64,000 nt of DNA from Scandinavium sp036495715 (GCA_036495715.1 DASXML010000010.1:1-64000); one strand, 5' to 3'. Shown: positions 17,267 to 26,974, numbered from the stretch's first letter. Translations and numbers: made by a program. Notes: generated by a model from the sequence alone, not told the origin.

Positions 17267-18022
17267 ATGCAAAAGAAATTGCTATGGATTTCACTCGCTT
17301 TTATTTCTGTCGGGCCGAGTGTCTCTCATGCGCTGACGTTCGACGTGCGCGGTGGCTACAAGGCCGGTAGCCATACTTATGAATCTCGCTTCAAGGTTAG
17401 CCAGAGCTGGAAGAGTGGCTGGTGGGGAAGCATTGAAACCGATAATAAAAATAATAAGAATAATGGTCGAGGGAACAACGGGGCAGATAAATCAGACAGC
17501 GCACATTCATTAGGTGACACGACAACAGACTATAATGAGATCGAAACCAACTACACCTTACCATTGTCGGATAAATGGGATTTTCAGCCGGGCGGAATTT
17601 ATCATTGGAGTAGTAACGGCACACAGTTACGGCCTTATCTTAGAGTAAACTATAAAATAACCTCAGACCTGACGACTGGTTTTCGCTATCGCTATGACTA
17701 TAATGATTATGAGACAAAAGATACTTCAGGTGAATCGCATCGCGACAGTGTAAACCGCTTCGATATTTTCCTTGGCTATAAGATTAACCCGCAATGGAGT
17801 GTGCTGTATCAGGGAACAGCATACAAACATGTTAATGATGATTATAAATATAAGAATGAAAAATCCTGGGCCACGGAGAATGCTTTTACGTTGCGTTATA
17901 AATGGAACAGCTGGTTTAGTCCTTATGTAGAATATGACTATCTCGATCAGCAAGGGTATTACGAGGGAGAAGAGGGTATCTCAGAATCGCGTTACCGGAT
18001 TGGTATGACCTTCACGATATGA
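17267..18022 (+). CDS. KdgM-family oligo-uronide porin
   Basis: A 251-residue outer-membrane beta-barrel of the KdgM/NanC family, narrow 12-stranded porins for acidic oligosaccharides. Signal peptide MQKKLLWISLAFISVGPSVSHA precedes LTFDVRGGYKAGSHTYESRF, the typical first strand. The rest alternates aromatic and charged residues (RYDYNDYE, FSPYVEYDYLDQQ) and ends in an outer-membrane signature RYRIGMTFTI with an aromatic at the third-last place. An Asn/Lys-rich loop around 60-75 is likely extracellular. The ribosome site AAAGGAACCTGTT precedes the ATG. It is divergent from the MFS/lyase genes, so probably the outer-membrane entry of the same system. Confidence 0.85.
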   Translation: MQKKLLWISLAFISVGPSVSHALTFDVRGGYKAGSHTYESRFKVSQSWKSGWWGSIETDNKNNKNNGRGNNGADKSDSAHSLGDTTTDYNEIETNYTLPLSDKWDFQPGGIYHWSSNGTQLRPYLRVNYKITSDLTTGFRYRYDYNDYETKDTSGESHRDSVNRFDIFLGYKINPQWSVLYQGTAYKHVNDDYKYKNEKSWATENAFTLRYKWNSWFSPYVEYDYLDQQGYYEGEEGISESRYRIGMTFTI

Positions 18023-18036
18023 TGACAGCCGCGAAA

Positions 18037-18061
18037 TGCCCGGCGGCAGCGCCTCCGGGCA
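18037..18061. repeat. REP-like inverted repeat between the porin gene and mngR
   Basis: TGCCCGG at 18037-18043 pairs with CCGGGCA at 18055-18061 around an 11-base GC-rich loop. It resembles a REP unit and may stop or protect both convergent transcripts; there is no T-tract. Confidence 0.5.
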
Positions 18062-18068
18062 CTCTGGT

Positions 18069-18785
18069 CTATTGGCGGCGCTTCGCCACCAGTGTGAATT
18101 TGTAGTCGTCACTTTTGAACGCATTACGGCTGTATTCGAACACGCGACCGTCGCTGAGAAACCCGCGTGAAATTTTTTCGAGGATTGGTTGGTTGGGATC
18201 TAACCCAAGTAAGGTAACCGCTTCCTCCGAAGGCATGATGGGAGCGATTTCCTGTTCACTGCGATCGATTACCATCTTTTTGACCTGCTCGATAAAGTGA
18301 TATTTGGAGTTTTCCATCACTTGCCAGGTGAGATCTGGAAACAGCGACAGCGGCATCCAGGTCTCCTCCAGCGTCACCGGTTTTTGCTTGATAAAGCGCA
18401 CGCGTTTAACGTGCCAAATTTTTTCGCCCGGTTCTACCTGTAACGTGGCAGCAAGACTGTCACGGGCATCGATCGCTTCAAAGACGCGAACGTCGCTGTG
18501 TGTTTCCACATTCCGGTCGGCGAGCTTTTCATAAAAGCTGGTGAGCTGATAAATGTCGTAATTGACTCGCTCTTCTTTGACGTAAGACCCGCTGCCCTGG
18601 ATGCTTTCAATAATCGCTTCCTGAGTCAGTTGCTTCAACGCCTGCCGCACGGTCACGCGGCTGACGGCAAATTCTTCCTGTAGCGCTGATTCCGTCGGTA
18701 GGGCATCACCAGGCTTTAGTTCACCACGCTGCACCCGCTCGCGCAGGACATCGGCGATCTGTCTGTACATCGGTTTTTTGCTCAT
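18069..18785 (-). CDS. mngR: GntR/HutC-family repressor of mannosylglycerate use
   Basis: A 238-residue transcription factor matching E. coli MngR (FarR). The N-terminal winged helix (about 4-70: GDALPTESALQEEFAVSRVTVRQALKQL) is followed by a UTRA ligand domain with the conserved HVKRVR, LEETWMPLSLFPDL and FEYSRNAFKSDDYKFTL segments. I start at 18785 (MSKKPMYRQ), which matches the family; an ATG at 18803 would add MRSVGS. It is divergent from mngA and expected to repress mngAB in the absence of inducer. Confidence 0.92.
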   Translation of the reverse strand: MSKKPMYRQIADVLRERVQRGELKPGDALPTESALQEEFAVSRVTVRQALKQLTQEAIIESIQGSGSYVKEERVNYDIYQLTSFYEKLADRNVETHSDVRVFEAIDARDSLAATLQVEPGEKIWHVKRVRFIKQKPVTLEETWMPLSLFPDLTWQVMENSKYHFIEQVKKMVIDRSEQEIAPIMPSEEAVTLLGLDPNQPILEKISRGFLSDGRVFEYSRNAFKSDDYKFTLVAKRRQ

Positions 18786-18855
18786 GCTGCCTACTGACCT
18801 CATACATCTTTAATACCAATGTAGGGATTATGCCTGTCTTCATTTTTATGTAAAC

Positions 18856-18877
18856 AATACAAATTAAATACAAATTA
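18856..18877. promoter_or_regulatory. Candidate MngR operator: tandem 11-bp direct repeat
   Basis: AATACAAATTA at 18856-18866 is immediately repeated at 18867-18877, putting the two copies on the same DNA face. The pair lies between the divergent mngR and mngA starts, where the MngR operator is expected. The assignment is inference. Confidence 0.5.
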
Positions 18878-18982
18878 TACGTATAAGAGAAAGTGATCAC
18901 ATAAATGTATTATTTTATCTGGCAAGATCCGTTTAACTGATCGGCCATTGGCTGCTCTTACACTTTCACAGTGAGGATCGTG

Positions 18983-20902
18983 ATGAACCTGACGACATTA
19001 ACGCACCCGGATGCGCTCTGCTTACAGGCCAATTTTGCCAGCCGTGATGAGGCCATTTATGCGCTAGCTGAACGATTGGCGGCGCTGGGTAAAATCTCCC
19101 GCCTTGAAGATTTTCTTCGCGATGTGATGGCGCGCGAAAGCGAAGGACCGACGGCCCTCGGTGAAGGGCTGGCTGTTCCGCATGGCAAAAGTGAGGCGGT
19201 GAAGGAAGCCGCTTTTGCCGTTGCTACGCTGCCGAAACCGATCCTTTGGGAAGGCGTCGACGGCGAAGAAGAAGTGAATCTGATTGTGCTGTTGGCGATT
19301 CCGCCCGCGCAGGCGGGATCGACGCATATGCAGTTGTTGACGGCATTAACCTCCCGGCTGGTCGATGACGATGTACGCGCAGCGGTTTGCGCGGCAACGA
19401 CTGCCGACGCGTTGTTACAGGCGCTCGACGCACCGTTAATGAGCGTGGATAACGCGCCGAAAAAGGACGCACCGGTTATCGTCTGCGTGACCGCCTGTCC
19501 GGCCGGGATCGCGCACACCTATATGGCGGCTGAATACCTGGAAAAAGCCGGGCAGAAGCTGGGTATCCATGTTTATGTTGAGCGACAGGGGGCGAACGGT
19601 ATCGAAAATCGCCTGACTGCCGAACAGCTCAATACCGCGCAGGCCTGCATTTTCGCGGCTGAAGTGGCGATTAAAGCGTTGGAGCGTTTTCAGGGTATTC
19701 CGTCGATAAGCGTGCCAGTGGCAGAGCCGATTCGTCATGCCGAAGCGTTGATTCATAAGGCGCTGGCGTTAAAGCCATCTGCTGAAAATCGTAAGATTCA
19801 GACAGAGGATCACGAACAGAAGAAGAGTGTTAAGACAGAGCTTAAGCAGGCGCTGTTGAGCGGCATTTCGTTCGCCGTGCCGCTGATTGTGGCCGGTGGG
19901 ACGGTGCTGGCTGTCGCTGTGTTGTTGGCACAGATGTTTGGGCTTCAGCATTTATTCGATCAGGAAAATTCGTGGCTGTGGATGTATCGCAAGCTGGGCG
20001 GTGGGATGCTGGGTATCTTGATGGTGCCCGTACTGGCAGCGTACACCGCGTATTCGTTGGCGGATAAACCCGCGCTGGCGCCGGGCTTTGCGGCGGGGCT
20101 GGCGGCAAACATGATTGGCTCCGGCTTCCTCGGCGCGGTGGCGGGTGGCCTGATCGCCGGTTATCTGATGCGCTGGGTGAAAAACCATATTCGTCTTAAC
20201 AACCGTTACAACGGCTTCCTGACCTACTACCTCTATCCGGTACTCGGCACGCTCGGCGCAGGCAGTCTGATGTTGTTTGTGGTCGGTGAACCGGTTGCAT
20301 GGATTAACAACAGTCTGACCGCCTGGCTAAATGGGCTGTCAGGAACCAACGCGCTGGTGCTCGGCATTATCCTCGGATTTATGTGTTCCTTCGATTTAGG
20401 CGGCCCGGTCAACAAAGCATCCTATGCCTTTTGCCTCGGCGCGATGGCAAACGGTGTTTATGGCCCGTATGCCATTTTCGCTTCGGTGAAAATGGTGTCC
20501 GCGTTCACGGTAACGGCTTCCACAATGATTGCGCCACGGCTGTTTAAAACCTTTGAAATTGAAACCGGAAAATCGACGTGGCTATTGGGCCTTGCGGGGA
20601 TTACCGAAGGGGCGATTCCAATGGCAATTGAAGATCCGCTGCGCGTTATCGGCTCGTTCGTGCTCGGCTCGATGGTCACCGGTGCGCTGGTGGGATCCAT
20701 GAATCTTGGTCTCTCTACGCCGGGCGCAGGTATTTTCTCGCTGTTCCTGCTGCACGACGGCGGGCTGGGGGGCGTTCTCGCCGCCATTGGCTGGTTCGCC
20801 TCTGCCATTATCGGTGCCGCCATTTCAACTTGCGTGCTGATCCTCTGGCGTCGCCAGGCGGTGAAAGCCGGTAAATACATTCCCGATAGCGTCTTGCCTT
20901 AA
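18983..20902 (+). CDS. mngA: PTS EIIABC, 2-O-alpha-mannosyl-D-glycerate permease
   Basis: Imports and phosphorylates 2-O-alpha-mannosyl-D-glycerate. Fused fructose-type PTS domains in order: EIIA (about 1-140, phospho-His67 in LAVPHGKS), EIIB (about 160-255, phospho-Cys in CVTACPAGIAHT), and a membrane EIIC (about 285-635) with GGPVNKASYAFC and GITEGAIPMAIEDP. The product has 639 residues from the ATG at 18983, supported by GAGG 8 nt upstream. An in-frame GTG at 18971 is less likely. E. coli MngA is annotated slightly longer at the N-terminus. Followed by mngB after 17 nt. Confidence 0.95.
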   Translation: MNLTTLTHPDALCLQANFASRDEAIYALAERLAALGKISRLEDFLRDVMARESEGPTALGEGLAVPHGKSEAVKEAAFAVATLPKPILWEGVDGEEEVNLIVLLAIPPAQAGSTHMQLLTALTSRLVDDDVRAAVCAATTADALLQALDAPLMSVDNAPKKDAPVIVCVTACPAGIAHTYMAAEYLEKAGQKLGIHVYVERQGANGIENRLTAEQLNTAQACIFAAEVAIKALERFQGIPSISVPVAEPIRHAEALIHKALALKPSAENRKIQTEDHEQKKSVKTELKQALLSGISFAVPLIVAGGTVLAVAVLLAQMFGLQHLFDQENSWLWMYRKLGGGMLGILMVPVLAAYTAYSLADKPALAPGFAAGLAANMIGSGFLGAVAGGLIAGYLMRWVKNHIRLNNRYNGFLTYYLYPVLGTLGAGSLMLFVVGEPVAWINNSLTAWLNGLSGTNALVLGIILGFMCSFDLGGPVNKASYAFCLGAMANGVYGPYAIFASVKMVSAFTVTASTMIAPRLFKTFEIETGKSTWLLGLAGITEGAIPMAIEDPLRVIGSFVLGSMVTGALVGSMNLGLSTPGAGIFSLFLLHDGGLGGVLAAIGWFASAIIGAAISTCVLILWRRQAVKAGKYIPDSVLP

Positions 20903-20919
20903 CAGAACAGGAAACGAAG

Positions 20920-23556
20920 ATGAAAGCTGTATCTCGCGTTCACATCACGCCGCACATGCACTGGGACCGTGAGTGGTATTTTACCACCGAAGAGTCGCGC
21001 ATTTTGCTGGTCAATAATATGGAAGAGATCCTGACGCGTCTGGAGCAGGATGCTGAGTACAAGTATTACGTGCTCGATGGGCAGACCGCGATTCTGGAAG
21101 ATTATTTTGCCGTGAAGCCGGAAAACAAAGCGCGCGTGAAAGCGCTGGTGCAGGCCGGAAAACTGATTATCGGCCCGTGGTACACGCAAACCGACACTAC
21201 GGTCGTTGCCGGAGAATCCATCGTCCGTAATTTGATGTACGGGATGCGTGATTGCCTGGCGTTTGGTGAGCCGATGAAAATTGGCTACCTGCCGGACTCG
21301 TTTGGCATGTCAGGGCAGTTACCGCATATCTACAATGGATTTGGCATCAAACGGGCCATGTTCTGGCGCGGTTGCTCCGAGCGCCACGGTACCGATAAAA
21401 CCGAATTTTTGTGGCAGAGTCAGGATGGCAGCGAAGTTGCGGCACAGGTGCTACCACTGGGCTACGCGATTGGTAAGTACTTACCGGAGGACGAAGCGGG
21501 TTTGCGTAAACGCCTCGACGGTTACTTTAATGTGTTGGAAAAAGCGTCGCAAACCAAAGAGATTTTACTGCCCAACGGTCACGACCAGATGCCGCTTCAG
21601 CAGAATATTTTCGCCGTGATGGGCAAGCTGCGGGAAATTTATCCGCAGCGTGAATTTGTGATGAGCCGTTTCGAAGAGGTTTTCGAGCGTATTGAACAAC
21701 AGCGTGCGTCACTGGCGACGCTGAGCGGTGAGTTCAACGACGGTAAATACATGCGCGTGCATCGCACGATTGGGTCGACGCGAATGGACATTAAAATCGC
21801 CCACGCACGGATAGAAAACAAAATTGTCAATGTGCTCGAACCACTGGCGGCGCTGGCGTGGACGCTCGGCTTTGAGTATCACCACGGTCTGCTGGAGAAA
21901 ATGTGGAAAGAGATCCTCAAAAATCACGCCCATGACAGCATTGGCTGCTGCTGTAGCGATAAAGTGCATCGTGAAATTATGAGCCGCTTCTGGCTGGCGG
22001 AAGACATGGCCGATAGCCTCATTACCTTCTATATGCGCAAGATTGTCGACAACATGGCGCACAGCGAAGGCGATAAACTGACGCTGTTCAACCTGATGCC
22101 GTGGCCGCGCGATGAAGTGGTCAATACCACCCTTCGTCTGCGCGCCAGCCAATTCCGGCTGCTCGACGGTGAAGGACAGGACGTGCCGTACTTTATTCGT
22201 GATAAACGTGAAATCGATCCGGGGTTAGTCGACCGCCAGATTGTTCATTACGGCAACTACGAGCCGTTTATGGAGTATGACATTCAGCTACGTCAGGTAC
22301 TTCCGGCAATGGGGTGGTTGACGCTGCATGTGCTGCCGGGCGCTGAAGGGCAACAAATGAGTGTGCCGAAACACAGCGATGCGCTGCTGGAAAACAGCTG
22401 CTGGCGTATCACGCTCAACGGCGACGGCACGTTGAAAATGGAAGATAAAGAAAGCGGGCTGGTGTATGACCGGGTGCTGGAATTTGAAGATGGCTCCGAC
22501 GATGGCGACGAATACGATTACTCGCCTTCGCGTGAAGAGTGGTTACTCACAAGCGTTGAGGGCAAGCATCGGCACAGCGTGATTCATGATGCCTGGCAGA
22601 GCAGGGCGGTGCTGCGAAGCACGCTTGCGGTTCCGCTCAATCTGGCAGAGCGCTCGGCCCGTAAAACCAGCGGTCAGCTAACGTTTGAAACCACCGTCAC
22701 GCTGAGCCATCACAGCCGTCGAGTGGAATTTGATATTAAGGTGCTGAATCAGGCCGACGATCATCGTGTGCGGGTGCGCATTCCGGTGCCGTATAAAACC
22801 GACCGCGTGTTGACCGATACGCAGTTTGGTTCGTTGAATCGTCCGGTGCATGACGAGGCGATGAACGTCTGGCAGGAAGAGGGCTGGAAAGAAGCGCCCG
22901 TGCCGGTCTGGAACTTGCTGAATTATGCCGCGCTCCAGCAAGGGCAAAATGGGCTGGCGTTGTTCACTGAAGGATTGCGTGAAGTAGAAATTATCGGCGA
23001 GACGCACAGCACGTTCGCTCTTACTTTATTGCGCGGCGTGGGGTTACTCGGTAAAGAAGATTTACTGCTCCGTCCAGGGCGTCCTTCGGGCATCAAATTG
23101 CCCGTACCTGATTCTCAGGTGCGCGGTGAATTACTTTGTCGTTTCAGCGTGATGCCGTTCATCGGCTCGGCGCTCAATGCGGGTGTGGCGCAGCAGGCGC
23201 GGAGTTGGCTCACGCCGGTCCAGTGCTACAACAAAATCCCGTGGGATGCGATGAAGCTGAATCGAACGGCGATTGTTGTACCTGAGAGCTACAGCCTGTT
23301 TACGCTTCCGGCAACGGGGTGTCAGCTCAGCGCACTGAAAAAAGCCGAAGACGATAACGCGTTGATTGTCAGATTGTTTAACCCTTCCGATAGCGAAAAT
23401 TGCGAATCGATGATGATGTTTAATCGCCATCAACCCGCATGCCAGGAAACAGGCATGGATGAGCAGGTGTTGGAGGGTGGGAACAACATAATGGGCAAAC
23501 CGGTGAACCTCAGACCGGGGCAATCACGGACCTGGCGTATCCGGATTGGTGAATAA
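20920..23556 (+). CDS. mngB: Mannosylglycerate hydrolase (GH38 alpha-mannosidase)
   Basis: Cytoplasmic enzyme that splits 6-phospho-mannosylglycerate into mannose-6-phosphate and glycerate. The 878-residue product matches E. coli MngB (877). GH38 features: N-terminal zinc-site HMHWDREWYF (about 12-21), the nucleophile region GYLPDSFGMSGQLPHIYNGF (about 125-144, Asp the probable nucleophile), GHDQMPLQQN, and NHAHDSIGCCCSDKVHRE in the middle helical domain. Ribosome site GGAAACGAAG is close to the start. It is the last gene of mngAB. Confidence 0.96.
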   Translation: MKAVSRVHITPHMHWDREWYFTTEESRILLVNNMEEILTRLEQDAEYKYYVLDGQTAILEDYFAVKPENKARVKALVQAGKLIIGPWYTQTDTTVVAGESIVRNLMYGMRDCLAFGEPMKIGYLPDSFGMSGQLPHIYNGFGIKRAMFWRGCSERHGTDKTEFLWQSQDGSEVAAQVLPLGYAIGKYLPEDEAGLRKRLDGYFNVLEKASQTKEILLPNGHDQMPLQQNIFAVMGKLREIYPQREFVMSRFEEVFERIEQQRASLATLSGEFNDGKYMRVHRTIGSTRMDIKIAHARIENKIVNVLEPLAALAWTLGFEYHHGLLEKMWKEILKNHAHDSIGCCCSDKVHREIMSRFWLAEDMADSLITFYMRKIVDNMAHSEGDKLTLFNLMPWPRDEVVNTTLRLRASQFRLLDGEGQDVPYFIRDKREIDPGLVDRQIVHYGNYEPFMEYDIQLRQVLPAMGWLTLHVLPGAEGQQMSVPKHSDALLENSCWRITLNGDGTLKMEDKESGLVYDRVLEFEDGSDDGDEYDYSPSREEWLLTSVEGKHRHSVIHDAWQSRAVLRSTLAVPLNLAERSARKTSGQLTFETTVTLSHHSRRVEFDIKVLNQADDHRVRVRIPVPYKTDRVLTDTQFGSLNRPVHDEAMNVWQEEGWKEAPVPVWNLLNYAALQQGQNGLALFTEGLREVEIIGETHSTFALTLLRGVGLLGKEDLLLRPGRPSGIKLPVPDSQVRGELLCRFSVMPFIGSALNAGVAQQARSWLTPVQCYNKIPWDAMKLNRTAIVVPESYSLFTLPATGCQLSALKKAEDDNALIVRLFNPSDSENCESMMMFNRHQPACQETGMDEQVLEGGNNIMGKPVNLRPGQSRTWRIRIGE

Positions 23557-23573
23557 CCCGGCAAACGATACTC

Positions 23574-23602
23574 GGCCACGCACTGCGTGGTCGCTTTGTT
23601 TT
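23574..23602 (+). terminator. Terminator after mngB
   Basis: GGCCACGC (23574-23581) and GCGTGGTC (23585-23592) form a short-loop stem followed by the T-rich GCTTTGTTTT. It would end mngAB before the long cydA leader. Confidence 0.7.
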
Positions 23603-24236
23603 ATCCGATAATTACGACGTGGTGTTAATTTTAAAATTCATTGCAGTGAATGAAATGTAATAAAAAGCAGCTATACTTATCCGCGTAAAAAAGAACAACG
23701 CTCGCCGTATCTACTCAGAAATCTCTCCTCCGTTCAGCGTCCTGCGACGGTGGTTAAAATTGAATGGCCTCTCATCCTCATTCAGTCTTATTTGATAACT
23801 ATCCATGTCATCAAGAGAACATGTTTTTAACATGGATTTCACGATGATTCATCAAATGCATACACAATTAACATGTGAATGTAAAATTGATTTAAATCAA
23901 TATGTAATCCTTGGAAAAACATGAAGGAAAGCGGTAAATTGTCGCGGATCAAAGTGGTCGAAATGTGTCATCTTAGCTATATATTGATCAACGTCGAAAA
24001 ACGTAAATCCGGTTCAATAAAAACCTGTTTATTGTAAGGGTTTTACGGCGTAATATATTCAAGGGATCAATTTGGGTTTTTTATTAACGTATTTGTAACC
24101 TTTGCTCATCGTCGTTTTCACAATGTGACTGCGGCAGCGAAGCGGGAAGCAAATAAATTTGTATTGGGGCATGCGTGTGAATCCTTTCTAACGGGATCCA
24201 CTCTCGGAGTCTTCATGCGATGAGCAAGGAGTCATG
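23603..24236 (+). promoter_or_regulatory. cydAB promoter region
   Basis: About 630 bp without genes, AT-rich, upstream of cydA. It contains GTTAATTTTAAAATTC near 23624, resembling an ArcA half-box, a perfect FNR palindrome at 23887-23900, and further T-rich sequence with likely promoters. The E. coli cydA region has several promoters controlled by ArcA and FNR and is similarly long. Individual start sites cannot be set here. Confidence 0.65.
23887..23900. promoter_or_regulatory. FNR box upstream of cydA
   Basis: TTGATTTAAATCAA is a perfect match to the FNR consensus TTGAT-N4-ATCAA. FNR represses cydAB under strict anaerobiosis in E. coli, so a site here is expected. Confidence 0.75.
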
Positions 24237-25805
24237 ATGTTAGATATAGTCGAACTGTCGCGCTTACAGTTTGCCTTGACCGCGATGTACCACTTCCTTT
24301 TTGTGCCACTGACGCTCGGTATGGCGTTCTTGCTGGCCATCATGGAAACGGTCTACGTCCTTTCCGGCAAACAGATTTATAAAGATATGACCAAGTTCTG
24401 GGGCAAGTTGTTTGGTATCAACTTCGCACTGGGCGTGGCTACTGGCCTGACCATGGAGTTCCAGTTCGGGACAAACTGGTCTTATTATTCCCATTATGTG
24501 GGCGATATCTTCGGTGCGCCGCTGGCCATTGAAGGGCTAATGGCCTTCTTCCTCGAATCCACCTTTGTAGGTCTGTTCTTCTTCGGTTGGGATCGTCTGG
24601 GCAAAGTTCAGCACATGGCGGTGACCTGGCTCGTGGCGTTGGGCTCCAACATGTCCGCACTGTGGATCCTCGTCGCGAACGGCTGGATGCAAAACCCGGT
24701 CGCGTCCGACTTTAACTTTGAAACCATGCGCATGGAGATGGTGAGCTTCTCCGAGCTTATCCTTAACCCTGTCGCGCAGGTGAAATTCGTTCACACCGTG
24801 GCATCTGGCTACGTTTGTGGCGCGATGTTCATTCTGGGTATCAGTTCCTATTACATGCTGCGCGGTCGTGATTTCGCTTTCGCTAAACGCTCTTTTGCTA
24901 TCGCGGCGAGCTTTGGTATGGCGGCAATCCTGTCTGTTATCGTACTGGGTGATGAATCCGGTTACGAAATGGGGGATGTGCAGAAAACCAAACTGGCGGC
25001 AATTGAAGCCGAGTGGGAAACCCAGCCAGCACCGGCTGCGTTTACGCTGTTTGGTATTCCTGACCAGGATGCGCAACAAAACCACTTCTCTATTCAAATC
25101 CCATACGCGCTCGGCATCATTGCCACTCGCTCCGTCGATAAGCAGGTTACTGGCCTGAAAGATCTGATGGTGCAGCATGAAGAGCGTATCCGTAACGGGA
25201 TGAAAGCCTACTCACTGCTGGAGCAGCTACGTTCTGGCTCAGCCGATCAGTCCGTTCGCAATCAGTTCGAACACGTGAAAAAAGACCTCGGTTACGGCCT
25301 GTTGTTGAAACGCTATACCCCGAATGTCTCTGATGCGACCGAAGCACAGATTCAACAGGCGACCAAAGACTCGATTCCTCGCGTCGCGCCGCTGTACTTT
25401 GCGTTCCGTATCATGGTCGGCTGTGGCATCATTATGCTGCTGATTATCGCCGCGTCCTTCTGGACCGTGATTCGTAACCGTATCGGCCAGAAAAAGTGGC
25501 TGCTGCGCACCGCACTGTACGGGATCCCGTTACCGTGGATTGCAATCGAATCAGGTTGGTTTGTCGCGGAGTATGGCCGTCAGCCATGGGCCATCGGTGA
25601 GGTACTGCCGACGGCAGTGGCGAACTCATCGCTGACAACAGGCGATCTGCTGTTCTCCATGTTGCTGATTTGTGGTCTGTACACCCTGTTCCTGATTGCT
25701 GAAATGTTCCTGATGTTCAAATTTGCGCGTCTGGGACCAAGCAGCCTGAAAACCGGTCGTTACCACTTTGAGCAGACCCCAGCGTCTACTCAGCCGGCAC
25801 GCTAA
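24237..25805 (+). CDS. cydA: Cytochrome bd-I ubiquinol oxidase subunit I
   Basis: Quinol-oxidising, haem-bearing subunit of the high-affinity oxygen reductase in the inner membrane. The 522-residue product is the E. coli length. His19 (AMYHFLFVPLTLG) is the haem b595 ligand and His186 (KFVHTVASGY) the haem b558 ligand, with Met393 in the later FRIMVGCG segment. GRQPW, typical of the family, is present near the C-terminus. The long Q-loop (about 250-390) marks the E. coli-type L-subfamily. I use the second of two adjacent ATGs (24237), with AAGGAG 6 nt upstream, matching E. coli. Confidence 0.98.
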   Translation: MLDIVELSRLQFALTAMYHFLFVPLTLGMAFLLAIMETVYVLSGKQIYKDMTKFWGKLFGINFALGVATGLTMEFQFGTNWSYYSHYVGDIFGAPLAIEGLMAFFLESTFVGLFFFGWDRLGKVQHMAVTWLVALGSNMSALWILVANGWMQNPVASDFNFETMRMEMVSFSELILNPVAQVKFVHTVASGYVCGAMFILGISSYYMLRGRDFAFAKRSFAIAASFGMAAILSVIVLGDESGYEMGDVQKTKLAAIEAEWETQPAPAAFTLFGIPDQDAQQNHFSIQIPYALGIIATRSVDKQVTGLKDLMVQHEERIRNGMKAYSLLEQLRSGSADQSVRNQFEHVKKDLGYGLLLKRYTPNVSDATEAQIQQATKDSIPRVAPLYFAFRIMVGCGIIMLLIIAASFWTVIRNRIGQKKWLLRTALYGIPLPWIAIESGWFVAEYGRQPWAIGEVLPTAVANSSLTTGDLLFSMLLICGLYTLFLIAEMFLMFKFARLGPSSLKTGRYHFEQTPASTQPAR

Positions 25806-25820
25806 GACAGGAGTCGTCAA

Positions 25821-26960
25821 ATGTTCGATTATGAAGTATTGCGTTTTATCTGGTGGCTGCTGGTTGGCGTTCTGCTGATTGGTTTTGCGGTCGCCGACGG
25901 TTTCGACATGGGGGTGGGCATGCTCACCCGTTTCCTCGGTCGTAACGACACCGAACGTCGAATCATGATCAACTCCATCGCCCCGCATTGGGACGGTAAC
26001 CAGGTGTGGCTGATCACCGCAGGCGGCGCGCTGTTCGCTGCCTGGCCGATGGTCTACGCTGCGGCGTTCTCTGGTTTCTATGTGGCGATGATTTTGGTTC
26101 TGGCGTCGTTGTTCTTCCGTCCGGTCGGTTTCGATTACCGTTCAAAGATTGAAGACACTCGCTGGCGTAACATGTGGGACTGGGGCATTTTCATCGGTAG
26201 CTTCGTGCCACCGCTGGTGATTGGTGTGGCGTTCGGCAACCTGTTGCAGGGCGTTCCGTTCCACCTCGATGAGTACATGCGTCTTTACTACACCGGTAAC
26301 TTCTTCCAGCTGCTGAACCCGTTTGGTCTGCTGGCCGGTATTGTTAGCGTGGCGATGATCCTGACGCAGGGCGCGACCTATCTGCAAATGCGTACTGTAG
26401 GCGAGCTGCATCTGCGTACACGTACGATTTCACAGATTGCGGCTCTGGTGACGCTGGTGTGCTTCGCGTTGGCCGGTGTTTGGGTGATGTACGGTATTGA
26501 TGGCTATGTGGTGAAATCCGCACTGGACCATCATGCTGCGTCTAACCCGCTGACCAAAGAAGTGGCGCGTGAAGCAGGTGCATGGTTGGTGAACTTCAAC
26601 AATATGCCAAGCCTGTGGGCTATTCCGGCATTGGGTGTTGTGCTGCCGCTGTTGACCACGGTCATGTCGCGTATGGATAAGGGCGCCTGGGCGTTTATCT
26701 TCTCCTCACTGACCCTGGCATGCATCATCCTGACTGCGGGTGTGGCAATGTTCCCGTTCGTGATGCCGTCGAGCACCATGATGAACGTTAGCCTGACCAT
26801 GTGGGATGCGACATCAAGCCAGCTGACGCTGAACGTGATGACCTATGCGGCGATGGTGTTTGTGCCAATCATTCTTCTCTACACCACTTGGTGTTACTGG
26901 AAAATGTTTGGTCGTATCACCAAAGAAGACATTGAACGCAACACCCATTCTCTGTACTAA
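25821..26960 (+). CDS. cydB: Cytochrome bd-I ubiquinol oxidase subunit II
   Basis: Second large membrane subunit of cytochrome bd-I, 379 residues, usual length, with eight or nine predicted helices. Characteristic segments are WWLLVGVLLIGFAVADGFDMG at the N-terminus, HWDGNQVWLITAGGALFAAW and SLTMWDATSSQLTLNVM. It lies 15 nt after cydA with an AGGAG ribosome site and is followed by the small-subunit gene cydX. Confidence 0.98.
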   Translation: MFDYEVLRFIWWLLVGVLLIGFAVADGFDMGVGMLTRFLGRNDTERRIMINSIAPHWDGNQVWLITAGGALFAAWPMVYAAAFSGFYVAMILVLASLFFRPVGFDYRSKIEDTRWRNMWDWGIFIGSFVPPLVIGVAFGNLLQGVPFHLDEYMRLYYTGNFFQLLNPFGLLAGIVSVAMILTQGATYLQMRTVGELHLRTRTISQIAALVTLVCFALAGVWVMYGIDGYVVKSALDHHAASNPLTKEVAREAGAWLVNFNNMPSLWAIPALGVVLPLLTTVMSRMDKGAWAFIFSSLTLACIILTAGVAMFPFVMPSSTMMNVSLTMWDATSSQLTLNVMTYAAMVFVPIILLYTTWCYWKMFGRITKEDIERNTHSLY

Positions 26961-26974
26961 GTAAGGAGCAACAT

